Shown in pieces: positions 33,577 to 42,423 of a stretch of DNA of 64,000 nucleotides. Every line of letters begins with the position of its first letter. The stretch's first letter is position 1. This stretch comes from Pseudarthrobacter chlorophenolicus (GTDB lineage Bacteria; Actinomycetota; Actinomycetes; Actinomycetales; Micrococcaceae), in the NCBI RefSeq assembly GCF_000962805.1, contig NZ_JZTW01000004.1, positions 1 through 64,000 on the forward strand, in the 5' to 3' direction. Both the position numbers and the translations under genes were made by a program. The notes below the pieces were generated by a model. That model ran no database searches. It saw nothing but the letters and a program-made list of their open reading frames with translations, and was not told where the DNA came from.

Positions 33577-33852
33577 ATGGGTTTTCTTGCTTGGATTATT
33601 CTCGGCCTGATTGTTGGGGCCATTGTTAAAGCCGTCATGCCCGGCAGGGTCGGCGGCGGTTGGGTCACCAGCCTGGTTCTGGGTGTGGTGGGCGCCATCG
33701 TAGGCGGCTGGATTGGCAGCCTCCTGTTCAACCGGGGCGATCTTGGCTTCTTCGACCTCGGAACCTGGATTCTCGCTATTGTTGGCGGCCTGGTGGTTGC
33801 CGGCATCTACGGAGCAATCACTGGCCGCGGCAAGGCAACCCGCGCGCCCTAG
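33577..33852 (+). CDS. GlsB/YeaQ/YmgE-family stress-response membrane protein
   Basis: 91 residues, two to three membrane helices, with the glycine-rich GxxxG-type repeats of the transglycosylase-associated family (GLIVGAIVKAVMPG, VLGVVGAIVGGWIGS). Small proteins of this family are stress-induced. An excellent ribosome site (GGAGGAAAC) precedes ATG, and a strong terminator follows, so it is monocistronic. Confidence 0.92.
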   Translation: MGFLAWIILGLIVGAIVKAVMPGRVGGGWVTSLVLGVVGAIVGGWIGSLLFNRGDLGFFDLGTWILAIVGGLVVAGIYGAITGRGKATRAP

Positions 33853-33885
33853 AGGGCACCGTCAGCGGAATCTGCCGCTATCCAG

Positions 33886-33915
33886 GGCCCCGGATCTTCC
33901 GGGGCCTTTACTTTT
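33886..33915 (+). terminator. Rho-independent terminator of the GlsB-family gene
   Basis: GGCCCCGGA (33886-33894), loop TCT and TCCGGGGCC (33898-33906), followed by TTTACTTTT. Plus strand, 33 nt after the stop codon. Confidence 0.9.
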
Positions 33916-33964
33916 GTCCCGGCGCACTGAGCGGCAGATACTCTTTCCCCGGGGCAAGGAGATC

Positions 33965-34858
33965 TCAGTTGTGCTGCGACCTGGCACTCGCGTAAAGGCA
34001 GACGGTGGCCGCCGTTCCCAGGTTGAGGCTTTCGGCACCACCGTAGACCGGCACAGCTACCCGGTGGTCCGCCAGCTCCAGTTCTTCCGCGGACAGCCCC
34101 TGCGCCTCGTTGCCGAACAGCCAGGCAGTCGGGCCACCCAGGTCGTACGCCGATTCGGGACCCGCCCCGGTGAGCCTGCGCCGCGCGCTTTCATCCTGCA
34201 GGGCGTCCAGGTTCAAGGCTCCGTACCCGTCTGCTGCAAGGATACCGATTCCGCGTGCCTTGCATGCCGCCGCCAGATCAGCCGCTTCAGCGCCCAGGAC
34301 CACGGGAAGGTGGAACAGCGAGCCGGCAGTTGAGCGGACCGCCTTCGGATTATAGATATCGACGCTGGACCCGGTGAGCACCACGGCGTCGGCACCGGCC
34401 GAGTCGGCGGCGCGGAGGACAGTTCCGGCGTTGCCGGGGTCCCGCACCTGGCACAGGACGGCAATGAGGCGGGGCCCGGCGTCGAGCACGGCCTCAAGGG
34501 ACACGTCAACGAACCTGCAGACGGCAATGATCCCCTGGGGATTGACCGTATCCGCCATCGCTGCCAGGACTTCATCCGTGGCCAACCAGGCGTTGGTCCC
34601 CTCGGCAAGTTCCTCGAACTCCGGAAAGCGGTCCAGGCACGCCTCGCTGGCATATACGTCGGTGACTACGCCGGGGGAACCCGCTGCAAGCCGCTCCTGA
34701 TGGAGCCTCAGGGCCTCGCGCACCGACTGCGGACCTTCGGCCAGGAAGTGGCCGCGCTTTAAACGCGCCGGGCGCCCTGCAAGTTTCGCCACGTCACGGA
34801 CCCGATCGGCTCGGGGATTGGACAGTGGGGAATCTTGCGGGCGCCCGGTTTTGTTCAT
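33965..34858 (-). CDS. TrmH/SpoU-family RNA 2'-O-methyltransferase
   Basis: 297 residues. The SPOUT knot motifs are present: QVRDPGNAGTVLRAADSAGADAVVL (motif 1), GNEAQGLS (motif 2) and VPVYGGAESLNLGTAATVC (motif 3). An N-terminal substrate-binding domain (about 20-110) is typical of rRNA methylases such as TsnR-like enzymes. The target RNA is not known. It lies upstream of nothing in the rplT operon; rplT ends 61 nt downstream of its start, so it is transcribed before or apart from that operon. Confidence 0.88.
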   Translation of the reverse strand: MNKTGRPQDSPLSNPRADRVRDVAKLAGRPARLKRGHFLAEGPQSVREALRLHQERLAAGSPGVVTDVYASEACLDRFPEFEELAEGTNAWLATDEVLAAMADTVNPQGIIAVCRFVDVSLEAVLDAGPRLIAVLCQVRDPGNAGTVLRAADSAGADAVVLTGSSVDIYNPKAVRSTAGSLFHLPVVLGAEAADLAAACKARGIGILAADGYGALNLDALQDESARRRLTGAGPESAYDLGGPTAWLFGNEAQGLSAEELELADHRVAVPVYGGAESLNLGTAATVCLYASARSQHN

Positions 34859-34919
34859 ACAAGAACTCTAGTGGCTGGTGCCACCGGTTCCTGAACCGCC
34901 CCTGGGGGCAGCGGGGTGC

Positions 34920-35384
34920 TTACTCGGCAGCAGCCTCGGCAGCGACAGCCTTCTTGCGCGTAGCCGGCTTCTTCGCAGCCTTGGGGGCGGCGGCGGGGGC
35001 AGCCTGAACAGCGGGAGCGGAGGTGTCGGCAGGCAGGGAGTCCTTGGCAACCTTGACCAGTGCAGCGAAGGCGTTGGCGTCGGAGACGGCCAGTTCAGCC
35101 AGCATGCGGCGGTCAACCTCAACCTCAGCGGCCTTCAGGCCCTGGATCAGGCGGTTGTAGGTCAGGCCGTTGGCGCGGGAAGCCGCGTTGATGCGCTGGA
35201 TCCACAGGCGGCGGAAGTCGCCCTTCTTCTTCTTGCGGTCGCCGTAGCTGTACACAAACGAGTGCAGCAGCTGCTCTTTGGCCTTGCGGTACAGGCGTGA
35301 ACGCTGTCCACGGTAGCCCTTTGCGCGTTCAAGGATAACCCGGCGCTTCTTGTGGGCGTTGACCGCCCTCTTCACACGTGCCAC
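34920..35384 (-). CDS. rplT: Ribosomal protein bL20
   Basis: 154 residues. The first 117 are standard bL20 ([15 protein letters not shown] ... [16 protein letters not shown]). A C-terminal tail of about 35 residues, rich in Ala, Lys and Pro, is added. The start is GTG at 35384, with AAGGAG 8 nt upstream; the earlier in-frame start is rejected. Last gene of the infC-rpmI-rplT operon. Confidence 0.96.
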   Translation of the reverse strand: MARVKRAVNAHKKRRVILERAKGYRGQRSRLYRKAKEQLLHSFVYSYGDRKKKKGDFRRLWIQRINAASRANGLTYNRLIQGLKAAEVEVDRRMLAELAVSDANAFAALVKVAKDSLPADTSAPAVQAAPAAAPKAAKKPATRKKAVAAEAAAE

Positions 35385-35503
35385 GTGCGTACTCCTTCGA
35401 AAATCTGATCCCAAGCATCTGTCACCGGATGTTCCGGTGGCCTGAGAAGGCTTTTTGGCAATTGACCGGCTGCCGGACGGCAGTCAGCCAGGAAACTTGG
35501 AAA

Positions 35504-35698
35504 TTAGATGCCGAGCATCTTCCGGATGACCTTGGCGTCGCCCTTGAAGACGATCTTGTCGCCGGCGAGGCGACGGGTCAGCCTGGAGGACTTGTGCTCG
35601 AGGTAGTGGCGGCGGTTGGCCTGCTGGCGGCGCAGCTTGCCGCTGCCGGTCAGCTTGAAGCGCTTCTTAGCACCGCTGTGGGTCTTCATCTTCGGCAT
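35504..35698 (-). CDS. rpmI: Ribosomal protein bL35
   Basis: 64 residues, normal size, beginning [22 protein letters not shown] and very basic throughout. Structural protein of the large subunit. It lies between infC (116 nt) and rplT (119 nt), the usual order. Confidence 0.96.
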   Translation of the reverse strand: MPKMKTHSGAKKRFKLTGSGKLRRQQANRRHYLEHKSSRLTRRLAGDKIVFKGDAKVIRKMLGI

Positions 35699-35814
35699 GG
35701 GAACCGATCTCCTTACGTATCCGCAGGCTATGCCTGCAGCTCTATCGCGCAGCCGCCCCGGGGCGGCTTGCTGGTTGCTGTCTGCCGATGGCCGGAGCCG
35801 TCGGCAGCTGTGGA

Positions 35815-36819
35815 CTAAGTGGTCTTCTTACCCGAGGGCTTGGGTGCTGCCTTCGGAACAGGGCGTGCGGCCGGCTTCGGCGCAGCAGGCCGGGCCACCG
35901 GCTTCGGCGGCGCCGGGACAGCTGCAGGCTTGGGAGCCGCCACCGGCTTGGGCGCCGGGGCCGCAGCCTTCGGGGCTTCCTGCTTGGGCGCCGGGGCCGC
36001 AGCCTTCGGGGCTTCCTGCTTGGGAGCTTCCTGCTTCGGTGCCTCCTGCTTGGGAGCCACTTCAGCTGCCTTGGCCGGAGCCTCGGCAACGGCCGCTTCG
36101 GGAGCTTCCACAGCTGCCTGCTCAGCCTTGGCCGGAGCTTCAGCCTCAGTCGAGACCGTGAAGCCCTCCGGCAGCAGATCCGCCAGCGACTGGGTCATGG
36201 GAGCCTGGTCCTTGCCGGACGTGTCTAGCCTGCCCGCAGCCTTGGCTTCATTCTCGGCCTTGGCTTCGGCGCGCTGGGTGGCACGGCGTGCCTCCGCCTT
36301 CGCTTCTGCCTTGTTCTTCAGCGGACCAACCACCATGACCATGTTGCGGCCGTCGATGCGCGGGCTGGACTCAACCACGCCGACTTCAGCGACGTCGTCG
36401 GCGAAGCGCTGGAGGAGGCGGATGCCCATCTCCGGACGCTGCTGCTCACGGCCGCGGAACTGGATCATGGCCTTGACCTTGTCACCGGCACCGAGGAAGC
36501 GCAGTGCGTGCCCGCGCTTGGTTTCGTAGTCGTGGGTGTCGATCTTCAGGCGGAAGCGGATTTCTTTCAGAACGGTGTTCGTCTGGTTCTTCCGGGCTTC
36601 GCGTGCCTTGACCGCGGCTTCGTACTTGTACTTGCCGAAGTCCATCAGCTTGCACACCGGAGGCTTCGCCTGAGGTGCAACTTCAACGAGATCAAGGTCG
36701 GACTCGGCAGCCAGACGCAGGGCATCCTCAATACGGACGATTCCTACCTGTTCACCTGCAGGGCCGACCAGCCGCACCTCGGGGACGCGGATACGCTCAT
36801 TGATTCTTGGCTCGCTAAT
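35815..36819 (-). CDS. infC: Translation initiation factor IF-3 with a long C-terminal extension; AUU start
   Basis: Binds the 30S subunit and checks the start codon. The core (1-about 180) has [39 protein letters not shown] and the C-terminal domain ending [11 protein letters not shown]. No ATG/GTG/TTG lies in place; an ATT at 36819 follows AGGAGC by 6 nt and gives exactly the conserved N terminus, as in enterobacterial infC, where AUU lets IF-3 limit its own synthesis. Residues beyond 180 (about 150) are Ala/Pro/Lys/Glu-rich and contain PKQEA repeats. Total length 334 versus about 180 for the core. Confidence 0.95.
   Translation of the reverse strand: MSEPRINERIRVPEVRLVGPAGEQVGIVRIEDALRLAAESDLDLVEVAPQAKPPVCKLMDFGKYKYEAAVKAREARKNQTNTVLKEIRFRLKIDTHDYETKRGHALRFLGAGDKVKAMIQFRGREQQRPEMGIRLLQRFADDVAEVGVVESSPRIDGRNMVMVVGPLKNKAEAKAEARRATQRAEAKAENEAKAAGRLDTSGKDQAPMTQSLADLLPEGFTVSTEAEAPAKAEQAAVEAPEAAVAEAPAKAAEVAPKQEAPKQEAPKQEAPKAAAPAPKQEAPKAAAPAPKPVAAPKPAAVPAPPKPVARPAAPKPAARPVPKAAPKPSGKKTT
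35948..36019. repeat. Two perfect 36-bp tandem repeats in the infC tail
   Basis: The unit starting TTGGGCGCCGGGGCCGCAGC is present twice (35948-35983, 35984-36019), then degenerates into 15-bp units. It encodes a 12-residue [12 protein letters not shown] period in the low-complexity tail of IF-3. Copy number may vary between strains. Confidence 0.85.
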
Positions 36820-36825
36820 GTTAAA

Positions 36826-37000
36826 GCTCCTGTTTTTGTTGTTGTATCCCGGCAAATAGAGAAGGCCCCCAATTGCCGGAGCAATCGAAGGCCTCAGATC
36901 GGGTTGGTGCTGCCGGCCCGGGACGGGCCTGCATGCATTGGTTCGGCGAACTGCCGGACCAATGCCCAACCGTGTACCCGGCAACCTTGCGTTCCACGGG
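36826..37000 (-). promoter_or_regulatory. Structured infC leader
   Basis: The 360-nt gap before infC holds two strong hairpins on the minus strand. One is CATTGGT-CCGGC...GCCG-ACCAATG type (36934-36963). The other pairs AGGCC and GGCCT around ATTGC/GCAAT (36863-36894), just upstream of the infC ribosome site. Two alternative-looking stems before an IF-3 gene suggest attenuation or translational control, but I recognise no named leader family. Further upstream TTGACA-N17-GTTATT (about 37163-37135) may be the promoter. Confidence 0.5.
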
Positions 37001-37179
37001 ATCCTGACGGAACCTCGGAACAACGGCTGACGCGGGTGGGAGAGAACTCCGCTTGCAAACTGCATGTCATTCTACAGAGAAAATTCCCGTCAGCGCGTAA
37101 TGGCACTGCTGGGAACCTGGCCTTTGAGGGCAATCTCTGAAATAACGACATTCAGTCGGTCTGTGTCAAGCTTACCAGT

Positions 37180-37578
37180 ATGAGCACCCCAGACAGTAAT
37201 TCGTACGTTTTCGAGCCTGCCCAGGACAGCGCCGGCAACTCCGCCGACGTTTCCCAGCAGGTCCGGGACATCTCCGAAGTTCCGGCCATCGAGGTCATCA
37301 CCACCGCCGCCGTCCACCTGATGTCCGCCGCCGCCGTCAAGCTCGGCCTGGCCGCGGAAGAGAACGCTGCCGACCTGAAGGACCTGGACGAGGCCCGTAA
37401 ACTCATCACCGCCCTGGCCGGGCTGGTGACGGCGGCAGCCCCGGAAATCGGATCGCAGCACGCAGGTCCCTTGCGCGACGGCCTCCGCTCCCTGCAGCTG
37501 GCCTTCCGTGAAGAGTCGCTGATCCCGGATGCTCCGGGCAAGGGACCGGGCGAAAAGTTCACGGGCGCAGTCAACTAG
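37180..37578 (+). CDS. DUF1844 domain-containing protein
   Basis: 132 residues; the region IEVITTAAVHLMSAAAVKLGLA ... DLDEARKLITALAGLVTAAAPEI is the DUF1844 helical domain. Function unknown; in actinobacteria the gene is often found beside infC, as here. Divergent from infC. Two large hairpins follow. Confidence 0.88.
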   Translation: MSTPDSNSYVFEPAQDSAGNSADVSQQVRDISEVPAIEVITTAAVHLMSAAAVKLGLAAEENAADLKDLDEARKLITALAGLVTAAAPEIGSQHAGPLRDGLRSLQLAFREESLIPDAPGKGPGEKFTGAVN

Positions 37579-37602
37579 CCCAGCACTCCCCCACGCAGCG
37601 TG

Positions 37603-37641
37603 CGACGGCGGGACGACCCTTAAGTGGTCGTCCCGCCGTCG
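37603..37641 (+). terminator. Terminator hairpin after the DUF1844 gene
   Basis: A 16-bp perfect stem (CGACGGCGGGACGACC at 37603-37618 with its complement at 37626-37641) and a 7-nt loop, 24 nt after the stop. Confidence 0.8.
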
Positions 37642-37660
37642 TGCGTTAACTCCCCGGCGC

Positions 37661-37725
37661 AGAGTTTTTGGGCAGATAACGGGATTTCACGGGCCCCGAA
37701 GTCCCCGTATCTGCCCAAAACTCTT
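37661..37725. terminator. Long inverted repeat between convergent genes
   Basis: AGAGTTTTTGGGCAGATA (37661-37678) pairs with TATCTGCCCAAAACTCT (37709-37725) with one bulged T and an inner ACGGG/CCCGT stem. It lies just past the MFS gene stop (37744, minus strand), serving as its terminator. It resembles the repeat at 6899-6961 in size and in the TTTTGGG core. Confidence 0.65.
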
Positions 37726-37743
37726 CAGGGAGGGGCGGTCCGG

Positions 37744-39036
37744 TCAGGCTTTGACCTGGCGCCGCCGGCGCTGCTGCAGGAGCATGCCCGCGAGGCACAG
37801 GAGGACGCCGGCCACCCCTACGGACACGAAGCCGCCGGAGGGGCCAATACCGTCTATGAAGACGCCCGCCAGTGGTGACCCCAGGGCCACCCCGGCGGTC
37901 AGCGCCGAACCGTACCAACCCATCGCTTCGCCGCGGCGCTCTTCGGACACAAGGTCGGCAACTTTCTCCGAGGCGGCGGACAGCACTGGTGCGCACAGGA
38001 GCCCGGGCAGGATGGACAGCAGTGCCAGCGTCCAGGTTCCGGAGGCGAAACCCATGGGAATGGTGAACGCGGCCATGCCCAGCAGCAGCAGTAAGGGCGG
38101 CACAGGCCTGTGCATGGCGCCGTAGACCAGGCCTCCCACCACGGATGCCGCACACCAGAAGAGGAACACAATTCCGATCTCGCCCTGGTGCCCGCCGATC
38201 TCCAGGGCCGCCACGATGCCCACGTCGCTGCCGCTGAGAACCATGCCGGCTCCCGCGGCGACGGCGAAGACCGCACCCACCGCAGGCGTAAACCAGGAGA
38301 AGCTGTGCGCCACTCTGCCCCTGACACCTGGGGAATGCTCCGCCCCGGCAGGCAGCAACTCCGCCGCGGCTTCCTGCAGGTGGGCGGGCGCAGCGGAGAC
38401 CACTGCTGCTTCAGCCGCGTGTTGCTCGTCCTCGAAGCATTCCGCGGTTTGGTCCGGGCTGCGGGTGGGCGGGTTGAACCAGATCAGGAACAGCCCCGCC
38501 AGGGAGGTGGAGAGGCCCACCACGGTGAGGCCCGCCGTCGTATGCCCGCTCGTTGCCACCACTGCGCCGGCGGCCGGGCCGATCATGAACACCATCTCGG
38601 TGCTGATGGCATCGAGGGCAAATGCGGTGCGCCGCTGCTTGCCGTCGGCCAGGACACCCAGGGACTGGCGTACAACACTGAAGATGGGCAGCGTCAACAG
38701 GCCACCGACGAATACCAGCGGCAGGAGCCACTGGTAGGACACGTGCGGGACGATGGACCAGATGACCGCTTCGGAAATCACGGACGGGACCAGCGCGCGG
38801 CGGAGGCCGACGGTGTCCACCCGGCGCCCGCGCCAAGGAGCTCCAACCGCGATACCGATCGTCATCACGGCGGCGGCAGCACCGGCAGCGGCGTACCCCT
38901 GCCCCAGGGTGAGGACGATGTGAAGGGTCAGAAGCACCCCCGCTGCAGAATGTGGAATGCGGGCAACCATGCCCACCAGCAAGAGCCTCCGGATCGGCCG
39001 GACGGCCAGCAATTCCCGGTACAGCGCGAAGTTCAC
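37744..39036 (-). CDS. MFS transporter
   Basis: 430 residues, 12 predicted spans, with a central hydrophilic loop (about 195-250, rich in Glu/Ala). The N half has IPHSAAGVLLTLHIVLTLGQG and the inter-helix motif WRGRRVDTVGLRRALVP. Resembles actinobacterial exporters of the set family of unknown substrate. It starts with ATG at 39036 and is 55 nt after the SseB gene. Confidence 0.88.
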   Translation of the reverse strand: MNFALYRELLAVRPIRRLLLVGMVARIPHSAAGVLLTLHIVLTLGQGYAAAGAAAAVMTIGIAVGAPWRGRRVDTVGLRRALVPSVISEAVIWSIVPHVSYQWLLPLVFVGGLLTLPIFSVVRQSLGVLADGKQRRTAFALDAISTEMVFMIGPAAGAVVATSGHTTAGLTVVGLSTSLAGLFLIWFNPPTRSPDQTAECFEDEQHAAEAAVVSAAPAHLQEAAAELLPAGAEHSPGVRGRVAHSFSWFTPAVGAVFAVAAGAGMVLSGSDVGIVAALEIGGHQGEIGIVFLFWCAASVVGGLVYGAMHRPVPPLLLLLGMAAFTIPMGFASGTWTLALLSILPGLLCAPVLSAASEKVADLVSEERRGEAMGWYGSALTAGVALGSPLAGVFIDGIGPSGGFVSVGVAGVLLCLAGMLLQQRRRRQVKA

Positions 39037-39091
39037 GAAAAAAGTTCCTTACGTATGCCTCAGGAACCCGGGGCAGCCCCGCTCCTGACAA

Positions 39092-39973
39092 CTAGCCGGT
39101 TGCGCGCCGCAGCTTGACCTCGAGCGAATCGACCCGCTCCCCAAACAATACATTCCGGGACCACTCTGCCTGCAGCGCGGCCACCAGGTGCTGCACGCCG
39201 GCGGCGTCCAGCCCGTCCTCAAGGTACAGCACCACTTGCAGTTCGGGTCCGGCACCGCCGCCCGGCAGTACGGTCCCGTCCGCTGCGCGGGCTGCCACTC
39301 CCCCGCCGGGCAGGAGCTCGATCCGGCGGACAGCAGGGAACGCAGCGGCGGCCGCACCCATCCCGGCTGCCAGTTCTTCGTCTGCGTAGGACGGCAGCCA
39401 GGTTTTCTGCTGGGCCAGCGCCCATACGGCCGGCCGGCGAACCACGAAAGTGACATCTGCGCCCGGGTCAAGGACAACGAGTTCTGCACCTTCCGCCACG
39501 GCGGACAGCGCAGCGCGTGCTGCGTAGACGGCCACGGGGCGGGCCTCGGGGTGCCAGGCGCTCAGGGCCTCCGTTGACGTGAAGGCCGGCAGCGCGGTCC
39601 TGCCGTCGGCGGCCTTGAGCGTCACCAGAGCCATGTCTGCCTGTTTGTCGCCGTGCAGGCCGTGGTCAGACTCCGCCTCTTCTGCCAGCTGGGCCACGAT
39701 CGGGATGAACACCCGCGCCGTGGCCAGCGAGGCCACGACGGCGGCTTCGTCGCCGGTTCCCCCACGCAACCCCGCCAGGGCAGCGCGGTAACCCGCATTG
39801 GCCGTGCCGTCGTCGTCCTCGAAATTGTGGATCTTCGCGTCGTCGCCGGCGAGGCTGCGGCCCGCCCAGGGCTGGCCTGCGGAGTCGGTCGCGCCACCGG
39901 CTCCTGCCAACGCCGCGGCGATGTGGCCGGGAAGGTGGCGGGGTGCGGGGGCGCCTGAATCGTTGCTGGCCAT
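39092..39973 (-). CDS. SseB-family protein
   Basis: 293 residues with an SseB N-terminal domain (about 85-190, ARVFIPIVAQLAEEAESDHGL ... GRTALPAFTSTEALSAW) and a second similar stretch at the C terminus (KLRRATG end). Members are cytoplasmic proteins of uncertain role; actinobacterial ones often lie inside his operons. ATG at 39973 has GGAAG 8 nt upstream and starts MASNDSGAPAPRH; the longer frame overlaps hisA. 19 nt after hisA. Confidence 0.85.
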   Translation of the reverse strand: MASNDSGAPAPRHLPGHIAAALAGAGGATDSAGQPWAGRSLAGDDAKIHNFEDDDGTANAGYRAALAGLRGGTGDEAAVVASLATARVFIPIVAQLAEEAESDHGLHGDKQADMALVTLKAADGRTALPAFTSTEALSAWHPEARPVAVYAARAALSAVAEGAELVVLDPGADVTFVVRRPAVWALAQQKTWLPSYADEELAAGMGAAAAAFPAVRRIELLPGGGVAARAADGTVLPGGGAGPELQVVLYLEDGLDAAGVQHLVAALQAEWSRNVLFGERVDSLEVKLRRATG

Positions 39974-39992
39974 CGCGTCGGCTTCCGGCAGC

Positions 39993-40739
39993 CTAGCGGC
40001 GGCCGGCCACGTCGAGGGCTTCGGGCAGGGTGAAGGCGCCGGCGTACAGGGCCTTCCCCACAATGGCACCTTCAACGCCCAGCGGGACCAGCGACCGCAG
40101 GACCTTGAGGTCATCGAGGCTGGAGATGCCGCCGGAGGCGATGACGGGCTTGCCGGTCTTTTCCACCATCTGGCGCAGCAGTTCAACGTTGGGTCCCTGC
40201 AAGGTGCCGTCCTTAGTCACATCGGTGACAACGTACCGGGAGCAGCCGGCATCCTCGAGGCGGGCCAGCACGTCCCAAAGGTCGCCGCCTTCCTTGGTCC
40301 AGCCGCGGCCGGCCAGGGTGGTTCCGCGCACATCGAGTCCGACGGCGATCTTGTCACCGAAGCGCTCAATGGCCCGGCGCGTCCACTCCGGGTTTTCCAG
40401 CGCGGCAGTGCCGAGGTTGACGCGGGCCACGCCGAGGCCAAGGGCGGCTTCGAGGGTTTCGTCGTCCCGGAGTCCGCCGGAGAGTTCCACCTTGATGTCC
40501 AGCTGCCCAACCACCTCGCGGAGGAGTTCGGCGTTGGAGCCGCGGCCGAAGGCTGCGTCCAGGTCCACGAGATGCACCCATTCGGCGCCCTGCTGCTGCC
40601 AGTTCAGCGCAGCCTCCAGCGGGGTTCCGTAACTGGTTTCGCTGCCGGCCTCACCCTGGACCAGCCGCACGGCCTGGCCGTTGACGACGTCGACGGCGGG
40701 CAGCAGTTCAAGTACCGGCAGATCGTTTGCGGTGGTCAT
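39993..40739 (-). CDS. priA: Phosphoribosyl isomerase A (HisA/TrpF bifunctional)
   Basis: Beta/alpha-barrel enzyme that isomerises ProFAR in histidine synthesis; in actinobacteria lacking trpF it also does the PRA isomerase step of tryptophan synthesis. 248 residues. The catalytic Asp is in [15 protein letters not shown] and the second in [11 protein letters not shown]; phosphate sites are GLDVRGTTL and ASGGISS. Dual use is a family expectation, not shown here. The start at 40739 has AAGGA 5 nt upstream; an ATG 6 nt earlier is too close to it. Confidence 0.93.
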   Translation of the reverse strand: MTTANDLPVLELLPAVDVVNGQAVRLVQGEAGSETSYGTPLEAALNWQQQGAEWVHLVDLDAAFGRGSNAELLREVVGQLDIKVELSGGLRDDETLEAALGLGVARVNLGTAALENPEWTRRAIERFGDKIAVGLDVRGTTLAGRGWTKEGGDLWDVLARLEDAGCSRYVVTDVTKDGTLQGPNVELLRQMVEKTGKPVIASGGISSLDDLKVLRSLVPLGVEGAIVGKALYAGAFTLPEALDVAGRR

Positions 40740-40830
40740 CTTCATCCTTGGTGTTGTGGGGTGGGGTGTGTCGGGCTGCCGGCACGGTGCCGGGGCGCGT
40801 CAGTGGCCGGACTCGTTGGCCAGGCGCCGG

Positions 40831-40989
40831 TCAGCTGGCCGGGAGGGTCAGCAGGTAGGCGGCGAGCAGGGACATCGCTGCCAGGACGTAGAACGAAACC
40901 TGGGTCCACAGGGGCTTGTGCTGCTGCCGGAAGGAGAGGGCACCGCCCACCAGCAGGCCGGCCAGTCCCATCAGGACGATGGACCACAT
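40831..40989 (-). CDS. Small membrane protein inside the his operon
   Basis: A 52-residue frame that I read from the sequence itself. It begins ATG right after the hisH stop (TGAATG) and ends TGA at 40831. The protein MWSIVLMGLAGLLVGGALSF then RQQHKPLW then VSFYVLAAMSLLAAYLL has two membrane helices joined by a charged loop. Tight coupling to hisH, a codon bias like its neighbours and the clear two-helix pattern support it. Function unknown. Confidence 0.75.
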   Translation of the reverse strand: MWSIVLMGLAGLLVGGALSFRQQHKPLWTQVSFYVLAAMSLLAAYLLTLPAS

Positions 40990-41739
40990 TCAGGCGCCGC
41001 CAGCAGGGTCGCCGCTGCCGGTTTCAGCGGGCCGGCGCAACGCGTCCACCCAGTTGCGGAGCAGCCGCGCGCCGGCATCACCTGACTTCTCAGGGTGGAA
41101 CTGAGTGGCGCACAGCGGTCCGTTTTCAACGGCGGCAATGAAGGGTGCGCCGTGTTCGGACCAGGTCACCAGCGGAGGGGCCATCAGTGGCTGGATGACG
41201 TCGAAGTTCCATTCCTGCACGCCGTAGGAGTGGACGAAGTAGAACCGCTCGCCTTCCACACCGGCGAAGAGTTTTGAACCCTCCGGGACCTTGACGGTGT
41301 TCCAGCCCATGTGCGGAACAACGTCGGCCGGCAGCAGCTCCACTTTTCCTGGCCATTCGCCGATGCCCTCAGCCTCGGTGCCGTGCTCGACGCCGGCCTC
41401 GAAAAGTACCTGGAGGCCCACGCAGATCCCCAGGACGGGACGTCCGCCCGCCACCCGGCGGCCGATGAGCCTGATGCCATCCACGGCTTTGAGCTCGCGC
41501 ATGACCGTCTCGAAGGCTCCGACGCCGGGAACCACCAGGCCGTCCGCATTCAGGACATCCTCGGGCCTGGCGCTGAGGATGACCTCAGCGCCGGCCCGTT
41601 CGAGGGCGCGCACTGCCGAACGGACGTTACCTGAACCGTAGTCGAGCACCGTAACGGTGGGCTTCCCCTCCGGGGATGCGGGCTTGCGTGAAGCGGACGG
41701 GTCGGTGATGGCCCCGTCCTTCAGGATCTGGCCGCTCAC
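40990..41739 (-). CDS. hisH: Imidazole glycerol phosphate synthase, glutamine amidotransferase subunit
   Basis: 249 residues. Class I amidotransferase: nucleophile Cys in [12 protein letters not shown], triad His in [13 protein letters not shown]. It feeds ammonia to HisF, whose gene is not in this window. About 28 residues precede the usual start [14 protein letters not shown] and are unusual. The GTG start overlaps the hisB stop (GTGA). Confidence 0.95.
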   Translation of the reverse strand: MSGQILKDGAITDPSASRKPASPEGKPTVTVLDYGSGNVRSAVRALERAGAEVILSARPEDVLNADGLVVPGVGAFETVMRELKAVDGIRLIGRRVAGGRPVLGICVGLQVLFEAGVEHGTEAEGIGEWPGKVELLPADVVPHMGWNTVKVPEGSKLFAGVEGERFYFVHSYGVQEWNFDVIQPLMAPPLVTWSEHGAPFIAAVENGPLCATQFHPEKSGDAGARLLRNWVDALRRPAETGSGDPAGGA

Positions 41740-42362
41740 AGGGCACCCTTGGTGGACGGGATGCCCTCAACCCGCGGATCGGGTTCGACGGCGGCACGCA
41801 GGGCACGGGCGAACGCCTTGAACTGGGCTTCCACGATGTGGTGGGGGTCCCGCCCCGCAATGACATTCATGTGCAGGCAGATGCCGGCGTGCAGGGTGAT
41901 GGCCTCGAAGACATGGCGGGTGAGGGAGCCGGTGAAGTGGCCGCCGATCAGGTGGTATTCCTGGCCGGCGGGCTCGCCGCCGTGCACCAGGTAGGGGCGT
42001 CCGGAGACGTCCACCACTGCGTTGGCCAGGGCCTCGTCCAGCGGCACGGTGGCTTCCCCGAACCGTCGGATGCCTGCCTTGTTGCCCAAGGCGGTCCGCA
42101 GCACCTCGCCGAAGGTGATGGCGACGTCCTCCACGGTGTGGTGGACGTCGATGTGGGTGTCCCCGGTGGCCTTGACCGTCATGTCGATCAGCGAGTGCTT
42201 GCACAGGGCCGTGAGCATGTGGTCGTAGAACGGCACGGAAGTGTCGATGTCCGAGACGCCGGTACCGTCGAGATTGATTTCCACGAGCACGGACGACTCG
42301 CTGGTGGCACGCTCCATGCGTGCGGTCCGGGCTGCGGCCGCGTTCGATCCGGTGGAAGTCAT
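41736..42362 (-). CDS. hisB: Imidazoleglycerol-phosphate dehydratase
   Basis: 208 residues, the monofunctional dehydratase of Gram-positive bacteria (no phosphatase domain). Metal ligands are in [13 protein letters not shown] and [15 protein letters not shown]. The start at 42362 has AAAGGA about 10 nt upstream; the longer frame is rejected. Overlaps hisH by 4 nt. Confidence 0.96.
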   Translation of the reverse strand: MTSTGSNAAAARTARMERATSESSVLVEINLDGTGVSDIDTSVPFYDHMLTALCKHSLIDMTVKATGDTHIDVHHTVEDVAITFGEVLRTALGNKAGIRRFGEATVPLDEALANAVVDVSGRPYLVHGGEPAGQEYHLIGGHFTGSLTRHVFEAITLHAGICLHMNVIAGRDPHHIVEAQFKAFARALRAAVEPDPRVEGIPSTKGAL

Positions 42363-42423
42363 GGTCAGGTGTCCTTTGTGGCAGGAAGGGGTGGTCAGGG
42401 CGTCCAGCGCCGGTTCTTCAAGT

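Noticed and set aside
35948-36060. Direct repeats that resemble a short CRISPR array
   Set aside because: They lie in the coding frame of the IF-3 tail, follow a 36/15-bp coding period and have no unique spacers.
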